Counted from the stretch's first letter, positions 27,969 to 41,786 are shown. The stretch is DNA of 64,000 nucleotides from Ecdyonurus torrentis (GCA_949318235.1 OX439131.1:45131226-45195225), one strand, 5' to 3'. Notes: a model not told the origin generated them from the sequence alone. Made by a program: numbers and translations.

Positions 27969-29893
27969 CGATGTCGAAGTGATATTAATTTCAAATGTTA
28001 TGTAATAAAACACAAAATTTAAATTACAGTCGCGCAAACTTTTCATCGCAATAAAATTTTTGCTGTCAAAGTGAATTAAAAAGCACAGAGCGAGCTATTA
28101 ATTACGCTTAAAGGCAAAGTAATAAAGGAGGAAATTAACAATTATGGTATTCAAAAATTACCAGGAGCTATAATTAGCCTTGCTCTAAATTTTTAAAAAA
28201 TATATTGAGGACAATTTTCTATTTTAATATTTTTCTTTTTTTAAAAATTATTAATACTTTTTTTTTTTTTAATTTATAATTATATAAAAGTTAAACATTT
28301 GACAGGAAAATTTATATTAATTGAAAAAAGCTATATATTATATAATTTATTATGAATAATGAGCAATATAGTAACCATGGATTTAAATTACTATTATATC
28401 ATATATATAATATAAATATATATAATTTATCATATAAATAAAAACAGTTGTAAAAATTAATAACATTGAAAAGTTGTTGTACATTTTGGATTTATGTATT
28501 TTTGAAGTGAATGTAAATAATATCACTTGCGGTAACTGCATTGTTCGTTTGTAATAACTAATGTTAACCATTTTACTTTTACATATTATACCAGCAGGGT
28601 TTGGGTTTGTCACATTCATTGTTTGTATCATATATGTAAACAAACACTATATGGCTCTGCTACTGCCATGTTTCCTATAAATTTATATCTGACCATATTT
28701 CATTGCCATTCAATTTATATCAAATACTTTGTCTTTGTTATATAATAACCATCGATTTTTAAAGAATTAATTTGTATCGCTACGCATCTAAATTTTCTGT
28801 ATACCATACGCTTAAATTATTGATATTTTTCATTATTTTGTGTAACATTTTACTATACCCATTTGATCTAATGGGTAATATTCATAGTATGCTGATTTAA
28901 CCCTAAAGATGTTTTATTATCATTATTTTAATTAGAGTTATTACCTATTACACTAATTGCAAATTTTGTAGATCTGTACGAAAAAAGAAAAAAAGTTAGC
29001 TTTAAAGAGCAAAGTAAATTTTTACTACTACAGAAATAAGACTCGATTGCAAAATTACTCTGTGCTACAACATGGTAGCTCATGAAACGCCCAATATGAA
29101 AGTTTTTTTTTTTTTTATCATATAAATCTTCTTCGTACAACAAAAAATTTATATTTTTACAGTATTTTATGTAACAAATTTTATAGCATTGTCAGAATTA
29201 AAAAAAATTTCCGAATATTTCATATCCCATCATGTTCGTTTGTTTTTTCTTTTCTTTTAACTTTAAAAAAAAAAAAAAAAAACTCACAAGTGTTAAATTT
29301 ACATACCAAATTAGCATGAAAATTCTTGTTAAAAAAAAGCGATATTTTGTGTAAATTAGTGTCTAAAGTTCATTCTTTATCTCACAATAAAATATACGTA
29401 TTACATAATACTCGGATACAAGCTGCAGTAATACAAAGCTTATATGGAGGCCTACTGCAGTGAGTAAGGCAGCTCAAAGTTACGACCTTCGTCAGGGTAA
29501 AGAGAGGATCAAACAAAACTGCTCACCTTGCTGCTTGATATCGTAAAGTAAATCAAAGTCAAAACACAAAACAACTTTATTGAGATTGCACGTCAAGATA
29601 ACAATGCGTTTAATTTGCAATTTTATTTTATATATATATATTTTTTTTTTCTTGTTTTATCACCACAGCAGCTATTAAATTTAATAGATTTTATATATTT
29701 TCTAGGTCTTGTCTATACATAATATACTTGTTTTTTATTTTATAAGATATTTGCAGATAAGAAGAAAATTGCGTAGGTTGCCACGAATGATTATTATAAA
29801 AATAAGAGCAATATAAAATATTTTTTACAGTTTGTGCAGAAACTTTATACTTAATAAATAATTAATATATTTTAATTAAAATTAAATTAAACA

Positions 29894-30355
29894 ACTGTCT
29901 TTATTAAAAAATAATAATAAAAAAAAAAGCAAAAGGGCAAAGTTTAAGACGTAACAACAGACTCTTTTTGCACGTAACCCCCATAAAATGCGCTTCAATG
30001 AGTGAAAATTATAGTAAGTTTCAATTAAATTTACGCAAGGAAAAGCATATTAAAGGAACAGGAGAGAAAAAGAGGAATTATTTTGAAACAAATGGATTAC
30101 AATTCCTCTCCCTCTTTCTCTTTCTTCTGTTCCATTAATATGACTTTCCTTGCGCAATTTTAAATAAAACTTACTATAATTTGCACTCCTTGAAGCGCAT
30201 TTTATGGGGTTACGTGCAAAAAGAGTCTTAGGCTAGTCTGTTGTCTAAACTTCACCCTTTCGTTTTCGTTTTTTGTTTTTGTTTTTGTTTTTTGTTTTTT
30301 CGTTTTTTTTTCCGTTTTATTATTATTATTATTATTATTTTTTAATAAAGACAGT
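29894..30355. mobile_element. Large foldback element (~460 bp hairpin)
   Basis: The two halves are inverted copies of each other over roughly 200 bp per arm. Landmarks from the outside inwards are ACTGTCTTTATT/AATAAAGACAGT, a (TAA)n/(TTA)n block, AGACTCTTTTTGCACGTAAC and its complement, CCCATAAAATGCGCTTCAA and its complement, TGCGCAAGGAAAGTC-type sequence, and GGAACAG...CTGTTCC around the centre near 30100. There are small mismatches and one arm has expanded GTTTTT units. No coding capacity; it resembles a palindromic MITE or foldback. Confidence 0.8.
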
Positions 30356-30635
30356 AAAAAAGAGTGAAAAAATAATAGATTTAAAGCTTGATATACGAAA
30401 AAAAGCTCTGTATAATTTTGTATCGGCTCTCTGCTGATAATATTGCTTATAACTACAATGTGTGAGATCAGTTTGTGTTGTTACAGCGGAAGTTAGAGCT
30501 TGCTATCGTCACAATGACGAGCAGCAGAGAGAGATTGAATGTTAATGTTACCATCCCTATCGTCAATTTGCCCAACATTTTTCAAATACAAATTACAATC
30601 CTTTGTTGTTACATTGTCATTATTTTCATCTGCTG

Positions 30636-30670
<35 letters not shown>

Positions 30671-31109
30671 CAACAATGCAAAACATTGCTTTGACATTGT
30701 TACAAACATATAGCGGAGTAAAAAAAAGCCTGACAACAAAGAGATATTAAGGGCAATGCAACAAACGTGTGAAGTTGTAATTTCTATCTGGTGTCTCTTA
30801 TTACGTGTCAGAGTAACTGGGGTGTACTTGTGTGACCTCGCTTTTTTTTTTTAATATATCTGTTTTAATATCACCGTTTTGCTATTTTGACAGTTCAAAA
30901 TGGAACGTGAAAAAATCTTATACATATCTTAATAATCATTATAATATATTTTATATAATGTCCCCAAAAGTAGTGAGGTCTCTGTTATTCTGATCTTTCC
31001 TGGTGCCTACAGAGACCCTAGAAAGGGGAACCTACTGGGACTCTTCAAGGGACTCTCCTGGGGCCCATCATATATATTATTCACTATATGAATACGTAAA
31101 ATAATTGGC

Positions 31110-31177
<68 letters not shown>

Positions 31178-31830
31178 GTTACAATAATAATCGCAACACA
31201 ATATGTTAACAAAAATAATTTACGTTGTAGAAACTCAAATTAACAACTTAAATTATTTTAAAAGAGACTATAATATTCAAATGTTCAAAAGAAATAGGAT
31301 TATACGAATTACATTAATAATATAACAATAGAATCTACTTTTTCAATTACATTATCGATTATATATGTAAATACCAAGGTTAATTGGTTTAATTATCAAA
31401 GAAGATTGAAAACGTATAAATCCTCGTAAGTAAATAGTGTAAATAATAAAGAATCGTGTTGAACAGAGCGGATTTTGAAATCGAGAGTGTATTGTCTGAA
31501 TCCATACATATCCCGAGTAAGTTACGTTACGTATAAACACGATATGCGTGATACGTAAATATACATAATACTGTGGTAACACCTGGCCTATACCAAGGGA
31601 AGCTCTATCTTCTATATTTCTACTATTACTAAACCCACGTTATTTCAATTTATGAAGAGTTGTCAGCAGATAAAAAAAGTGGTCATCAAATGGACCTGAC
31701 ATTTTGTACAGTGGCAGCTTTACAAAAAGAGGAACACAGATATCTAAAAATAATTATCTAACTAATTTAGCTATAGCTAACTGACTTGCAAAATTTATAA
31801 TTACATAGTTTTTGGTATACATTACACGTA
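30356..31830. other. Non-coding block with (GA)n and (GT)n
   Basis: No gene is recognised. It contains a 32-bp (GA)n at 30638-30669 and a 63-bp (GT)n at 31112-31174. Confidence 0.5.
31112..31174. repeat. (GT)n microsatellite
   Basis: About 63 bp of perfect GT repeats, a potential Z-DNA former by composition. Confidence 0.95.
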
Positions 31831-31960
31831 ATAATGCTGTTCGTAAACCCTGTTCTCTGCACCAAAAATGACGATCGCCTATATATAACCATATATGGTT
31901 ATTCAAATGGAATGCGCATTTTTTGGTGCAAGAGAACAGGGTTGACGAACAGCATTAATG
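31831..31960. mobile_element. Hairpin MITE, ~130 bp
   Basis: The left arm (AATGCTGTTCGTAAACCCTG then TTCTCTGCACCAAAAATG) pairs with the right arm (CATTTTTTGGTGCAAGAGAA then CAGGGTTGACGAACAGCATT). The centre is itself palindromic (AACCATATATGGTT). About 40 bp pair on each side. No coding capacity. Confidence 0.75.
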
Positions 31961-32770
31961 TTAATTAAAAAAAAAAAAAAAAAAAAAATCTTTGTCACAT
32001 ACGAAATCTAAAATCTATAAGTTATCTATATTTGTATATGGCCTCCAAGTCATAACAATTTATGAAGTGTTTCCCTCATTAACATAAACAATTTATACTA
32101 ACACTAAATTTAGCCATGCAATAAAATATTTTATGTTAATATTTAATTAGAAATTATTGACTTTTGTATAATTTGTTCAAATTAAATCATTGAATATATA
32201 ATATATAAATTAAAATTTTTGTGTTTCAAATATTTAACATAGTGTATTGGGTTATTTGGATACTATACATTGATAAATATTTGACCTTTCACGACCTATT
32301 CTCGTGGTTGACACTTAAGACAACGCCCCTAATAATTTAATAACGTGTTTTTTTTTGTATAAAAATATTTCTTGATTGTTTACATCAGAAATATACAAGA
32401 GTTAAATATTTTTACATATACCAAATACCTTTATGTCATTTAATTTAAATAGAAGCTATAACCTAGATATAATAATGAACCATTTTTGCGGTGACTGTGA
32501 ATAGGTCACTCGTACACACGTATTTTTAAAGCAAAATAGGCGTGATCCAAATATATAGATATATGTAAACAAATAATAAGAATTGAATGCATCCTTTATA
32601 AAAACCCTTTAAAACTGACACTTTATAAAAAATTAAAAAATATATATAATTTTTCTATAGTTCCTTATTGGTAATTATCATTTAACTCTCTAATACAATG
32701 AAATTACATTATAACTCTATATATTATGTAGTTTTCCCTTAATCAATACATTATTATAAACAAATACATA
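31961..32770. other. Non-coding block flanking the 32.8-kb exon
   Basis: A+T-rich sequence with one A run near 31967-31988. If the exon at 32772-32911 is real, this is the intron downstream of it on the minus strand. Confidence 0.4.
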
Positions 32771-32771
32771 C

Positions 32772-32911
32772 ATGACATTCTTGTTTTCTTCTTCTTTACT
32801 AGCAAGATGTTGTTTCCAATAATGCAAACGTTGTTGTAAATCAATCGATGCTAACCCTAATTGAGCGTCAGTAGGCATGAAACTACCCGTAACAAACACC
32901 ATTTTGATATT
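32772..32911 (-). CDS. Probable coding exon, unrecognised protein with a charged helix
   Basis: The minus strand has a pyrimidine-containing tract and acceptor TATATGTAG (AG at 32913-32912). Next come 140 open bases in the frame AAT ATC AAA ATG GTG, then a GTATGT donor (GT at 32771-32770). The protein segment starts NIKMVFVTGSFMPTDAQLG, continues LASIDLQQRLHYWKQHLAS and ends KEEENKNV. The second half looks like an amphipathic, charged alpha helix, possibly coiled coil. It is non-repetitive, uses mixed codons and stands out from the A+T-rich surroundings. An ATG nine bases in could serve as a start if this is a first exon. I do not recognise the family. Its phase does not join the 57.4-kb exon directly; an intervening exon or a separate transcript would be needed. 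Confidence 0.6.
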
Positions 32912-35289
32912 CTACATATATATGAAATGAAACAAAGTTAATAAATACGGAAATTGACATTAAAAAAACACCGGGAAATATCACATCCTCAATACAAAAT
33001 GACTTTACCAAGAGAGAGCGGCACAGCTATTGCCTTGATTTCGTATACTATGTTTTCGACTTCTCAAGTTCAAGTACTTTTATATGTACAAAAAAAAAAA
33101 GTTTAAAGTCGGAGACAATCAGTATTATAGCTAAAGCCGCTTAGCAACAACGGACAGCGGGCCACCTCTCTTATATTTCTCCTTCATTTCTTATACTCCT
33201 CCTTTTTAGTATACCGGTTTTGCAAGCATTATTTTTTAATCCATATATATACAATGTAAAGCTTTAAATTTCTATATAAATTATATAAAATTATGTTTAT
33301 AACGATTATAATATATATAAGTGGACTCACAAAACAAGCTGGAATTAAGAAATAAATTTTAATTGCATTGAAAAAATAAATTGTGTATTATTATTATTTT
33401 TAACTTTTGTTGTTGGACATACAATTGCCCCTTATTATTGTTGTAAGCGCATGCTCACATTTTATATTGTAATATATATAATTATTATTTTTTTGTTAAA
33501 GTGCTTGCTTTAACATGATGAAACAAAAGAGTTAACTTGACGTCATATTTTTTTTAATTACTTTCACACTTTAGTAAAGAAAATATTTAGCAGATGAAAG
33601 ATTTTTTTTTTTTTTTTTTTTTTTTAACTGCATAAAAATTATAATGACCATATTGTTAATATAAAGTTTTGTTGACCTGCTGTTTAATTAGATAAGGGAT
33701 ATATAAAGACTATACAGAGAAATAAAATATGTGGGTGGGTAGATATGTGGTTTTAATTGTTAGCTATATATCTAACGATATGTATGGATATGACGTCATT
33801 AGATATGGGAGTATTGTTGTAGAAATTTAATAAAGATAACGTCAAACTTTTTTCCTATTTTTGTTTACAAATTTCTTGCAGAAAAAACCAAATACATGCA
33901 AATTTTAAACTTTAAAAAAGATTAGATATATTATTAAGAATATCGCAAACTTATAATTATTACTATATAGACGTATAATATTTATTTGGAGCCAGAATAA
34001 ATTATATTTAATTGTTTATAGAATATTAATTTTATACCAGGAAATTCCATTCTCTCTCTCATCTAATATATACGTGATTTTTTTCAATAAATAAATATAC
34101 AGTTGAAGTACCGAGAGAACGAAATATCATACAAATAAAACATTATTTATGTTATATAAGTTATTCATTAATAATTATGTTAAAAAAAAGTAACATTCCT
34201 TTTGTATGTTTTTATTTTTTTAAGGCAGGTCAGTTAAATGTACAGACATTGTGATATAAAATTTTACTTTCTTGGCTTACATAGCAAAAACATGTAGTTA
34301 TAATATGGAGATTTGCGTTGGTTGAAGTTTCCGTACATATATCAATGTAGCTTATTGCCATACCAGAAAAAGGAAGAAAGTAAAATTTCATATGCATTGT
34401 ATAATAGATACTTGTACAGAGTTTTGCATTACTGCTTTTGATTATAGGAGATTGGTAATAAATAATTTTGGAATTTTTTGGGGAAAAAATCAGCGTTTTT
34501 GTTTGTTTGTTTGTTTGTTTTTTTTTTCCCCTACGTAAACTAAATCCTTTGACCATAATGATAATACATTTTTATTGATAATAAGCATTTCAATTTTCAA
34601 GACATTACATTAGCTTCTTGTCATTTTCCATTAACTTTTGAATGTCACTTCGACACAATATACAATAAAAATAAAAACACCGACAATTAAACTAAAGCAT
34701 ATTACTTTGAAAAACAAATGGTTCTCCGCTTATCTATAATACGATGTGAGAGACATGTATAAAACCATACGATAATTGTAATTTACAGTATTTTCCATGC
34801 TATATAAAGCCACATGAAGCACTTTGGCGTATACATTATAAAGTCAAGTAAAATGTTATATAGCACGGGATGAAAATATGCGTCGTATTATGCAAAGTAC
34901 AGCGTGTGTGTTTGTTTTATTGCAAGTGCGTGCGAGTGCGAGTTCATTTTGTCTGTAGACATTGTCACGTATGACCTTGTCTCCTTCACGTCAAAATATA
35001 TGTATGTACAGTTGATCCACACACACAACGAACTATTTATAATGGATATCATGTAAAATATATAATAGGTCTTACCGGAGTAAAAAAAAAAAAAAAAAAA
35101 AAAAATTCTTATAATAAAACACGTAAAACTGTGTCTTCAATATGTCGTTTACAATTTCTGGCTTTTTTCTCTCCTCCCCCCCCCCCCCCCACCTAAAAAG
35201 GAAGTTCCGCAATGCTATAAAAAAGATATACGAAATGAAGAGTATATTATTTTTCCCGCGCATCCTGTGATTGGCTAGCACTCTCTTTC
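32912..35289. other. Non-coding block, nothing recognised
   Basis: A+T-rich with a T run near 33602-33625, a short A run near 35080-35105 and a poly(C) run of about 15 near 35176-35190. Open frames lack coding character. Confidence 0.5.
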
Positions 35290-35622
35290 CATACCAAATG
35301 AATGCTAATGACCGCTTATGTTTACTCAAAATGCGGAAAACGAAGTGCCGGAAGAGGAAACCACGTGACGGTAAAAGTGAAAGGTAGCTCAGGCCTAGCT
35401 TGCTGCTGGCACCAACTTTTCTCCCACTTTTACCGTCACGTCACATGGTTTCCTTTTCCGGCACTTCCTTTTCCGTTTTTTAGAGTAAACAGACGCACTC
35501 ATACGCACTCATTTCGCGTCAGAAGCAAGCTAGGCCTGAGCAACCTCCCACTTTTAACATCACGTGGCTTCCTTTTCAGGCACTTCCGTTTTCATTTTGT
35601 AGCTTTACATAAGCATTTAATG
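35290..35622. mobile_element. Foldback element with one arm duplicated
   Basis: The left arm (GCTTATGTTTACTCAAAATG, GAAGTGCCGGAAGAGGAAAC, CACGTGACGGTAAAAGTG, CTCAGGCCTAGCTTGC) is matched by an inverted right arm. The right arm runs from GCAAGCTAGGCCTGAG through CACGTGGCTTCC and CACTTCCGTTTTC to ACATAAGCATT. Between them (about 35410-35495) lies a second inverted arm, CACTTTTACCGTCACGTCAC to TTTTAGAGTAAAC, so there are two right arms for one left arm. The element is much richer in G+C than its surroundings. The 110-codon open frame across it is repeat-derived. Confidence 0.75.
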
Positions 35623-38027
35623 AATTATGACTAATGAAAGGCAGTAAAATAAATTAAACATAAATCATGTAGCTCTGCTGGTTTACTTTAAACATTTCCT
35701 GCTTTCATATCTATTTCAGCTTACGAACTATAAAATTAACAATTTTATTTTTAATTTTACAGTTTTTATCTTTTGATTGATAGCACACTTTAAAAATATG
35801 CCAAAAATTTACATTAAAAAGAGTCACAACTTTTAACAAAATTATGCTGGATATCAAAACTCATAAAAATTTCATTTATAAAGCAGTTGGAATTTTAAAA
35901 CTTGTGTTGGACATTTTGGCTGGTTTTTAATAACACTTTGGCTATACGTCAAATATGAAAAAAAAATTAAGGCACAGAAAAATACATTGTATAATACGGG
36001 TAAACGCATTCCTATAATATCAATACGCAACTTAAATCGATATTTACACTTGTATCGACATTTATCAATTGTATTATAAAACCCTTATTTACAAAAATAA
36101 TATTTGAAAGCTTGAGAGATGTCATTTTTTTAAAAATAATTTCATAAACTTATTTATCATTTTTTTTTTCTCCCCTCAACAATGACATTTTGACTCCAAT
36201 ACATTTCACAAAATGATTAAATGCTTGCGATCTGATCTGAACTACATAATCTTGCAGTATAAAAAACATTATATGATATATTTTATTACACTATATAAAA
36301 ATAGTTTCTTAAAAGCATTATATACGAATGTAAGTCATAAAAATTTATATACATTTGACATCATAATAATAATATACACATTTTTTTTATTATTTTTTAT
36401 TATTAATGTAGAACGTTGTAATGTGAAAATACATTTAGGGTTCATGGAAAAAATATACATTATACGTAATAATAAAAAACAATATATATATATTTTTTGA
36501 ATGCGGCTTTACATTTAATTTAATTTTAATTAAGGGAAAGGATCAGTAATAGCTGTCAGCTTATACAAAAAAAAAAAAAAAGTGATCGTCAACATTTTTT
36601 TCTTTATTATTTTTTTTACTCTGATACTAAAATATATCGAATATCCCCAAACAAAATTTTGATTTCGATACTAAAATTTCTCACAAAATTTTGATTTACT
36701 TGGAATGGAAATTTTAGGCAACTAAATACTTATGCATTTTTAAGTTCATATTTCACTGGTAGCCTACCATAAAATTGTTATCACATTATAAGTAGCTTAC
36801 ATATTTCAAATGTTACCAAATTTGATACCAATTAATGGTAAAAATTTATAGATATAGAATCTATATTTTCTACCCTTAAAATTTAACTTTTTATTATTAT
36901 ATCATTATAATTATGATATACAGGTGCAATTTCTTATAGTTAAAATACATATTATATAAAAGTATATACGTGGTGCTAGTAGTACATGCAATCATAATAA
37001 TATAATTAACATAAAATGCTAATTACAAATACGGAAATAAAAATATGTCATAACAAATATATTTATAATCCTAAAAGTAATTAGATTCTCGTCATATGTT
37101 TCATACATGCATGCGCGAGGTATATTTCCACTGAGTTGACCTAGGTCATGCACGTGTACATATATTTTATTTATATTATACATAATATATATATACACAC
37201 ACACACACACACTGCATATAATAATAAGATTATATATATCAATTTATCATACTAATAAATCTACCTCATTATCTTAGCAGGTATCAAATTTGCATATTCA
37301 TTAAATTCCTCTCTTTTGCCAGAGGGTGCAATGGTTATGATGATAATCTATAAAGTGACATAATAATAATAATAATAATAAGGACCAAATAGAGTTTGTC
37401 CTCAGGATTTATAATACAGGGTAAATACGCTAGGAGGAGTTAGTATCGCATAGTAGGCATATATATGTACTATAAAAACTATACTGTGTATGTGTATATA
37501 TAGTGACCTTGTCATGATCGACCCACAATGGAGAACATAAGAGAAGGTAGGAGGGAAGAAGAAGAAGGGATGGGACCACCCTATATATTTGAAAGACAAT
37601 ATTATGCATGTGGTGACCAATACTGCATAAAAATATAACTTTATTGTATCCAATCTCATATCTTTCTATATTCAAATCTCAAGTGGTGCTCATATCAAAT
37701 AAAAAAATGAAAGTGGAGATATATTTTCCTTTAGTCCTTTTTTTTTTTTTTTTTTTTTTCAATTCTATTGGGATATAGAGCAGAGAAAAATCACACACTG
37801 TCAATATCTTCATTAATTTTAACTTGCTGCCATTTTGATTAATATGTTCCAACTTATATATACGTATAAGTTTAGTATTGTCTAAGGTAGAGTTTGAGTA
37901 AGAAAAGGAAAGAAGACAAAAAAAAAAAAAAAAAAAAAAAAAAACTATAATACTTTTACGGTGAATTGAACTTAATGTGTTGCAAATATTTTATATCATG
38001 TAAATTAATTATACAGCTTTACGTTGC

Positions 38028-38065
<38 letters not shown>

Positions 38066-38546
38066 ATTTTCTAGTTTTGTAGTGGATACATAATTATCAT
38101 CATTGTTGTATTTGGTAATCTTTTACATTTTCTTTTCTACATTCCTCTCAGCCTATAGAAATGTAGATGAAAAAAGTTTACATTTTTAATAAATTATTAT
38201 GATAATAAAAGTAAAAAAATAATAATAATAAATAAATTTTAATTTTGAAATATTTTGAGAAAACTAACCAATTTTTACCATTTTTATAAAAAATTCTAAT
38301 TTATTTTAAACCATTGATTTGTTATTAAATTCTTACCAATTAAAAGTAAAGTCAGAGTCAAATTTTTAAATTTTGGACTTAACTATTTTTTGTTTCTCAC
38401 CTTACGTCTAAGTTTTTTTTTTTTTTTTTTTTTTAAATCAAAATTACTATAAAATTTGTGTGAAAATAAAACTATTGAAATTTGGAAACTTGTTGATACA
38501 AGGTCCATATAATTATATTCATTTTTTTATTCCTAATATTACATAA

Positions 38547-38548
<2 letters not shown>

Positions 38549-38622
<74 letters not shown>
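38549..38622. repeat. (AT)n microsatellite
   Basis: About 74 bp of perfect AT repeats. Confidence 0.95.
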
Positions 38623-38625
<3 letters not shown>

Positions 38626-38919
38626 ATATCGTTATTAAAATAATAATCATAAAATAATATTTATGATATTAAAATAAAGATATTTTTACTTTTATCAAAA
38701 AATTAGGTCAAAAAATAAAATTTTATAAAGATAATAACGATGACATTAATGTATTTTCAAATTGAATAAAATTTCGATACTGAATTTATCATTTTTCTCT
38801 ATACATCCCCCTCCTTCCTTTCAATAACAAAATATTTTCGTAATATAACGCACGAGAACATTAGTAAAAATTTTGTCATAACGACGTTAATGATGATAGA
38901 TAACAAACGTTTTGATATG

Positions 38920-38953
<34 letters not shown>

Positions 38954-40431
38954 TCCTCACATCATTTCCTTCTACACATTTACATATGACAAAAGTATCC
39001 CTCACACCTGCCTGTTTGCTAATGCATCTTATGGTCATTTTGAAGAGTAGTCAAGATCAATACTTCTTGTAACAATTCTTATTATATTATTGATCATATA
39101 TAATATACACTTAAGAGGCACCGCCCTCTTCTTATACATATATATTGCAAAACCAAGGACGTCCTTTCATTTGTATATATTAACAATGCACCATACATTG
39201 TTGTTAATATATTTCCAATGCAATTGTTAAGCCATTATGTAATAAATTATACTTGTAAGTAATAAATTTTAAAACGTAATTTGTAATTTAACATTGAAAT
39301 ATATATATATTTTTTATTATTATTTTCTTTCAAATTTATTCATATTAATATTTATGCTCTACGCTTCAATTGTTGTATTTTATATAGAATTTAATTTGGT
39401 ATAATAGGAAAAATATTACGTAATATATTGAAATTTCTGTGTAAGAGATGATTGCTGTTGGAGAATGGATTTTTTTTTCTTTTTTTACTGAAAGATCTAA
39501 AATTATTATGTATAAATTTTATTATATAATAAAAGAAACGAACAGGTACATACAATATTATAAAATTGAATTAATAAATTTTATAATAAATTTTTTCTAA
39601 TTTTAAATTTTCATAGCAACTCATCATTTACAATTATTATGTATTTCCCTTTAGGTGAATTATGTTTAAATTTTTAAACTTAAAAAATTTAAAATATTAT
39701 TATAATATTTTAAAAATTTGAATGTAATTTTGTTTTTATACAATATACAATACATTATAAAAATAAAAAAATCTTTTTCGGTTTAAATTTAAAGTTTTTT
39801 TTTTTTTTTTTTAAATTGCGATTCTTCTATTTATAGCAATTTTTCTTAAAATTCAAAATCATTAGCCCATAATTCCTTATTTAAAAATTATATAGTTAAT
39901 CGCATTACAGTTACCCAGGATAATCTGAACACACCTGAATAAAGTTTTAAAAAATCTGAGATTATACAATCACGTCAAACATAAAATTTGAAATTCTAAA
40001 TTATGCATAATAATTAGGAGTTCAAAGTTAATTGAGTCGCAGGTAACATTTTTTTTTTTTAAACGTGTAAAATTATAAGTCTAGCATGCCTAATTTAAAA
40101 TTTGGGTGGGTCAGTTTGGGGTACGTTTCTTGTAATAATAAGTATGCAATCCTGTGCTTTTTCTTGCGCTACTGAAATAATGTGCACTTACGTATTAAAA
40201 AAAATGCAGCAAAATACTACTAGTTGTTATTTAAAATAATGATATTTGATATTTAATGATTTGTTTCGCAAAGTTGTGGAAACAAAAAGGTGAAAACATA
40301 AATGCATTTTCAGATTTGTTGTATTATTATAATTTTCTATTTAATCACAAGTATGTACGAACTTTCCATGTCTTCTGTTGGAGTTAGGTGTAAGAGTGGG
40401 CCAGACATTTAAAATTTAAACCTCACCCTTT

Positions 40432-40464
<33 letters not shown>

Positions 40465-41051
40465 TTTTTCTATGCCTTTTTTTAAGATTAATTAAGATTA
40501 ATATTAAATAAATAAATAAACGTCTTTATTTATGGCGAGGGTAGGACAAAAATGTCCTTTCTTACCCCTGACAAACACACCCTAAGATGAACCCCAAATA
40601 CAAGTAAATACGTATAATGTAATGCTTGTAATACAGGACTGAGATATACTGTATACAAAACCAGCTCATATTATACTCGATTATCAGTGCGAAATGTATA
40701 TCAATATATGGCAAGTAACAAATAAGTAGCCAATGTTCAAGCAGACAAGACCTCCACTCATGCTGTTTTAATGATACATTACCATATTTGGAGACCAAAG
40801 ATAATAAAATGTAACATTCAAGAGAAGAGATCGTTTTGTTTCAATGTCATATATGATGATGTTTTTGGTCGGTATGGCGTGCGTTTTCTCATTTGTATTT
40901 CTGTGCAGTAATTATATATATACTATAATGTTTGTCACATTTGACTCTTATCTTGCTTGCCTGACAAGTCACAATTTTTTTTTTTTACTCTACTCTCTGT
41001 CTCCCTCTTTTTTCCAAGAGAACTCTCATCTCTGCTTCTGACAGCAAAGTC

Positions 41052-41082
<31 letters not shown>

Positions 41083-41296
41083 TCTGACAGTTAAACTTTT
41101 TTAATATACAAAAATCCAAACTTTATAATCTAAATTTTGTCAAATTAAATAATAAAATGCAGAAATATATATTACTAATACTAAGCATACATGATTAAAT
41201 TACGCAGAAAACTAAATCGATTTTTTTTTCTGTGGCTGCCTAAAACATTACGGAAAAGCAGAAAAAAAACGTAAAAAACATTAATGATTGATTGCG

Positions 41297-41298
<2 letters not shown>

Positions 41299-41327
<29 letters not shown>
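41299..41327. repeat. (GA)n microsatellite
   Basis: A short GA tract of about 29 bp. Confidence 0.9.
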
Positions 41328-41329
<2 letters not shown>

Positions 41330-41783
41330 CTGTTTTTTTATGCTCTTCATGATTGCCTAAAAATAAAAGCCTTTTACTTTTATTGTTTATTTGATTGCAT
41401 AACTGCAACCCTTTCCACGTAAAAATCATAAAAAATTATGTAAATTTCAATGTCAGTTTTATAACTTTTTCAATTTAACTTTTTGTTTTTTTCATTATAC
41501 AAAAACAGTATTTAAATTTGTTACATTTTTTATTATTATTATTATTTTTTTTTTTGCAAAAAAATAATAATATATTTTAGAACTTTCCAAGCATACTTAT
41601 TTTTTTTGGGGGGGTAAATATAATATACCAAGGCACAGGGGTTTGGGGTGGGAGTGGATTCGCGCGGAGATGAGGAAAACAAAGCTCTCGGCGATTTCTC
41701 CAAAACCTAACGCAATTACTAACCATCCATCCATCCATCCCAGCGAAGCGAGTGCACAACTTATTGATTACGTGATCACCCTG

Positions 41784-41786
<3 letters not shown>

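Larger units (their letters stand above)
26208..29893. other. Non-coding block with (AAAT)n, (AT)n and poly(T)
   Basis: No gene is recognised. It includes a T run near 27090-27112, the (AAAT)n and (AT)n tracts listed separately, and a small cluster of GTCRTGTC-like words near 26625-26655. Confidence 0.5.

Noticed and set aside
28928..29143. 71-codon minus-strand frame as an exon
   Set aside because: No supporting splice sites and composition equals the background.
29420..29540. Donor-like sites GTGAGT (plus, near 29460) and GTGAGC (minus, near 29526)
   Set aside because: No convincing acceptor or open exon of reasonable length on either strand.
35302..35634. 110-codon frame with varied residues
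   Set aside because: It lies across the foldback element, so the apparent coding character comes from its G+C-rich arms.
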